DNA of 7,235 bases from positions 1 to 7,235 of the forward strand of contig CALLJA010000031.1 in assembly GCA_938008865.1 (NCBI GenBank), given 5' to 3'. This stretch comes from an uncultured Anaerolineales bacterium. GTDB taxonomy: Bacteria; Chloroflexota; Anaerolineae; Anaerolineales; Villigracilaceae. Below the pieces are notes generated by a model. The model was not told the origin of the DNA. It saw only the letters and a list, made by a program, of their open reading frames with translations, and did not search any database. Below, piece after piece: positions 5,416 through 7,235 of this stretch (position 1 is its first letter; each line of letters begins with the position of its first letter). The position numbers and the translations under genes were made by a program.

Positions 5416-7235
5416 TTACCTGTTTTCAGCGGCGGGCTGCGAAGCCTCATAGATCGTCACGCCAGCGTTCTGGAAGACGATGGGCAGGTTGTCGAAGAAC
5501 TTCTGCTCATTGACGGGATAGGTGCTGCGCTCCAGCGGGCCGACCACGATATAACGGATGCCGTACATTTCGATAATCTGGCGTGCGGTGAGCCAGTCGG
5601 GCGTGGTGTAGAGCGCGGCCAGGTCGGCGAGGCGATTACCCTGCGGCTCGGCCGTGCCGCGCCACTGCCCCTCGTGCATGGGCCAGCCGATGACGGTCGG
5701 CAGGCCAGTGTAGGTGGAGAAGCGCGAGTAGCCGCTGTAACTGGCATTGACCGAACTGGCCTCGGCCAGCACCCCGTCGCCGGCCTCCAGCAGGAATTGC
5801 ATGGCAGCGGCCTCGTCGGGCGTGTCACGGCGGACGCGGTCAAAGTCGTCGAGCGAGAAGCCGTGCTGGGGGGCAAAGTCGGCGGTCTTGTTCGGGAAGG
5901 CCATGACGGGATACGCCAGCCCAGCAGCCAGGATCAAAGCAACGCACAGCGTGAAGACCGCATTCGCAGCCGGGCGCAGACGCTTCCACAACACGGCAAT
6001 GCCAAAGGACGCGGCCAGGCTCCACAGCATCCAGGCTTGATAGTAGAACTTGAAGATGGTGTTCATGCGCCAGCCGAACTGGTCCTGAAGATATAGGAAC
6101 TCGGGCCCCAGCACGAGCAACAGGCCCCACAAAATGAGCAGGAGCACGAAGAGCGTCGGGTCAGGCTCGCTGGAGCGGGGCGCGGCAGATTCAACCTCTG
6201 CGTCCGCGACCTCGTCCCGCTTCTGGAAGAGGAAGGCCAGTGCGGGGAAGAGCAGCGCCATCAGAGTCAGCAATCCGCCGATGGTTTGCAGGCGGCGGGC
6301 CGAGGCAGCGGCGAACAGCGTGGACGTGTCGCTGACCCCCTGCGTGGCGAGGAACATCTGCGCCACCTCCGGGCGGACGAGGTTGGCAGCCAGCCCCACC
6401 AGCCAGGACAAGACCCACAGGACCAGAGGCAGGCCCAGGGTCACGAACAGGGCGAGACGCCAGTTCGCGCCGCGGCGGATGAAGGTCAGCCAGGCCAGGT
6501 AGGCGAAGAGCGGCAGGAAGAGCGTCCCAAACATGACCCACAAATGCGCGCCGCGCGAGGGGGCCACCAGGTTGGGCAGCAATCCGCCGGCCTGCGATGA
6601 AAAGCCGAGGTAGAAGGGCAGGTACAACAAGAGAGAGCAGGCCGCCAGCGGCAGGCCGAAGAGCAGCAAATCTTCGAGGCGCGCCCAGCTCCAGCCGTCT
6701 TCGCGCACGCGCAGAAGCAGGTAAGCAAAGGCCACCAGCGTGCCCGCCGCGAGGATGTCCCACAGGTTGAGGAAGGCCAGCCCGCCCAGGGTAAGCGCGG
6801 ATACGACAAAACCCAGCGGTGAGATGTGAATCCGCGCGCCAAGGAAGGGCACGGGGATCGAGCCGCGCCAGCCGCCCAGGAACAGGTTGAGCGCCACCGC
6901 CACCACCAGCAGGCCGAAGGGCAGAGCCAGGACATGCGGATGCAGGTCGCCCAGCACGAAGGAGAAAGCGGGGAACTCGTCGATGATCTCCTTCCAGTCG
7001 CCGCTCAGGGTGTAATCCTGAATGACGCGCGAGGCGCGCCACCACCACCAGAAGCGTTCGGGCGCGCCGCCCAGCGGCTGACTCGGCGCCTGGGTCAGGT
7101 CGCGGATGTCGAGCCAGGTCCAGAACGCGGACGTGGCGGTACCGTCGGCATTGAAGGTCCAGAACAGGCCGCGGCGGTGCAGAATCTCAAGGAAGCCTTC
7201 CAGATTGGAGACCAGCAGCAGGAAGAGCGGAGCCA
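5416..7235 (-). CDS. DUF2298 (Chlor_Arch_YYY) polytopic membrane protein, N-terminus outside window
   Basis: The frame is open from the window edge to a TAA at 5418-5416, giving 605 visible residues. An internal GTG at 6957 is not the start, because strongly conserved family sequence continues upstream of it. Visible motifs in order (numbered from the first full codon in the window): LVSNLEGFLE (about 8-17), FWWWWRASRVI (about 62-72), DEFPAFSFVLGDLHPHV (about 84-101), RMNTIFKFYYQAW (about 389-401), GWPMHEGQWRG (about 516-526) and YIVVGPLER (about 561-569). Between them are roughly nine or ten membrane segments, then a C-terminal soluble part from about 445 onward. These motifs are what I recall of the DUF2298 family, a GT-C-like group of unknown function found mainly in Chloroflexota and Archaea. 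Single-domain members are about 700-900 residues, so a few hundred are missing here. A charged loop (about 338-358) interrupts the membrane segments. It is probably a membrane glycosyltransferase or a helper of one, acting with the next gene; that function is inferred. Confidence 0.88.
   Translation of the reverse strand, partial: APLFLLLVSNLEGFLEILHRRGLFWTFNADGTATSAFWTWLDIRDLTQAPSQPLGGAPERFWWWWRASRVIQDYTLSGDWKEIIDEFPAFSFVLGDLHPHVLALPFGLLVVAVALNLFLGGWRGSIPVPFLGARIHISPLGFVVSALTLGGLAFLNLWDILAAGTLVAFAYLLLRVREDGWSWARLEDLLLFGLPLAACSLLLYLPFYLGFSSQAGGLLPNLVAPSRGAHLWVMFGTLFLPLFAYLAWLTFIRRGANWRLALFVTLGLPLVLWVLSWLVGLAANLVRPEVAQMFLATQGVSDTSTLFAAASARRLQTIGGLLTLMALLFPALAFLFQKRDEVADAEVESAAPRSSEPDPTLFVLLLILWGLLLVLGPEFLYLQDQFGWRMNTIFKFYYQAWMLWSLAASFGIAVLWKRLRPAANAVFTLCVALILAAGLAYPVMAFPNKTADFAPQHGFSLDDFDRVRRDTPDEAAAMQFLLEAGDGVLAEASSVNASYSGYSRFSTYTGLPTVIGWPMHEGQWRGTAEPQGNRLADLAALYTTPDWLTARQIIEMYGIRYIVVGPLERSTYPVNEQKFFDNLPIVFQNAGVTIYEASQPAAENR

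Noticed and set aside
5386..6096. A plus-strand open frame (236 codons) opposite the DUF2298 gene
   Set aside because: It mirrors the conserved DUF2298 C-terminal region; its product shows no motif and the opposite strand explains the sequence fully.
6955..6957. GTG at 6957 as the start of the DUF2298 protein
   Set aside because: The frame continues upstream to the window edge and encodes conserved family sequence (WWWWRASRVI, DEFPAFSF), so this is an internal valine codon.
6191..7048. A minus-strand open frame (285 codons) in another frame of the DUF2298 gene
   Set aside because: Its product is dominated by R, G, A and P. The overlapping frame holds the family motifs DEFPAFSF and GDLHPH, so this is a shadow.

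Overview
The window is a compact, GC-rich (roughly 60-65% by eye) stretch in which all five genes lie on the minus strand. It suggests a member of the Chloroflexota, probably Anaerolineae-like. The main reason is the pair at the right end: a DUF2298 ('Chlor_Arch_YYY') polytopic membrane protein next to a GT-C/family-39-type membrane glycosyltransferase. DUF2298 proteins are known mainly from Chloroflexota and Archaea. The lineage is an inference; no rRNA or other marker is present.

In the order of transcription (right to left): (1) 7235-5416, a DUF2298 membrane protein whose N-terminus lies outside the window; (2) 5405-3720, a family-39-like polytopic glycosyltransferase, 10 bp downstream; (3) 3708-3025, cytidylate kinase (cmk), 11 bp downstream; (4) 3034-2339, a PlsC-type 1-acylglycerol-3-phosphate acyltransferase that overlaps the end of cmk; (5) after an 80-bp gap, the only real intergenic space here, 2258-1, a large membrane sensor (seven predicted membrane segments, an extracytoplasmic double-Cache-like domain, an eighth membrane segment, HAMP, GAF) whose output domain lies outside the window. 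No gene for this sensor was called in the ORF listing because it has no stop codon in the window. I found it by translating the minus strand, and it stays open for 752 codons.

Genes 1-4 are packed tightly enough to be one transcription unit. Cmk supplies CDP (hence CTP), and PlsC makes phosphatidic acid, the substrate that CTP activates to CDP-diacylglycerol. The two membrane proteins upstream look like parts of a lipid-linked or surface glycan pathway. A shared envelope-building theme is plausible but inferred. The sensor appears to have its own promoter: a perfect TATAAT lies 14 nt before its ATG, which implies a nearly leaderless mRNA. No tRNA, rRNA, mobile element, CRISPR array or origin was seen. 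The most interesting items are the uncharacterised DUF2298/GT-C pair and its linkage to cmk-plsC, the composite architecture of the sensor, and the short-leader start of the sensor gene with a strong hairpin just inside its coding region.
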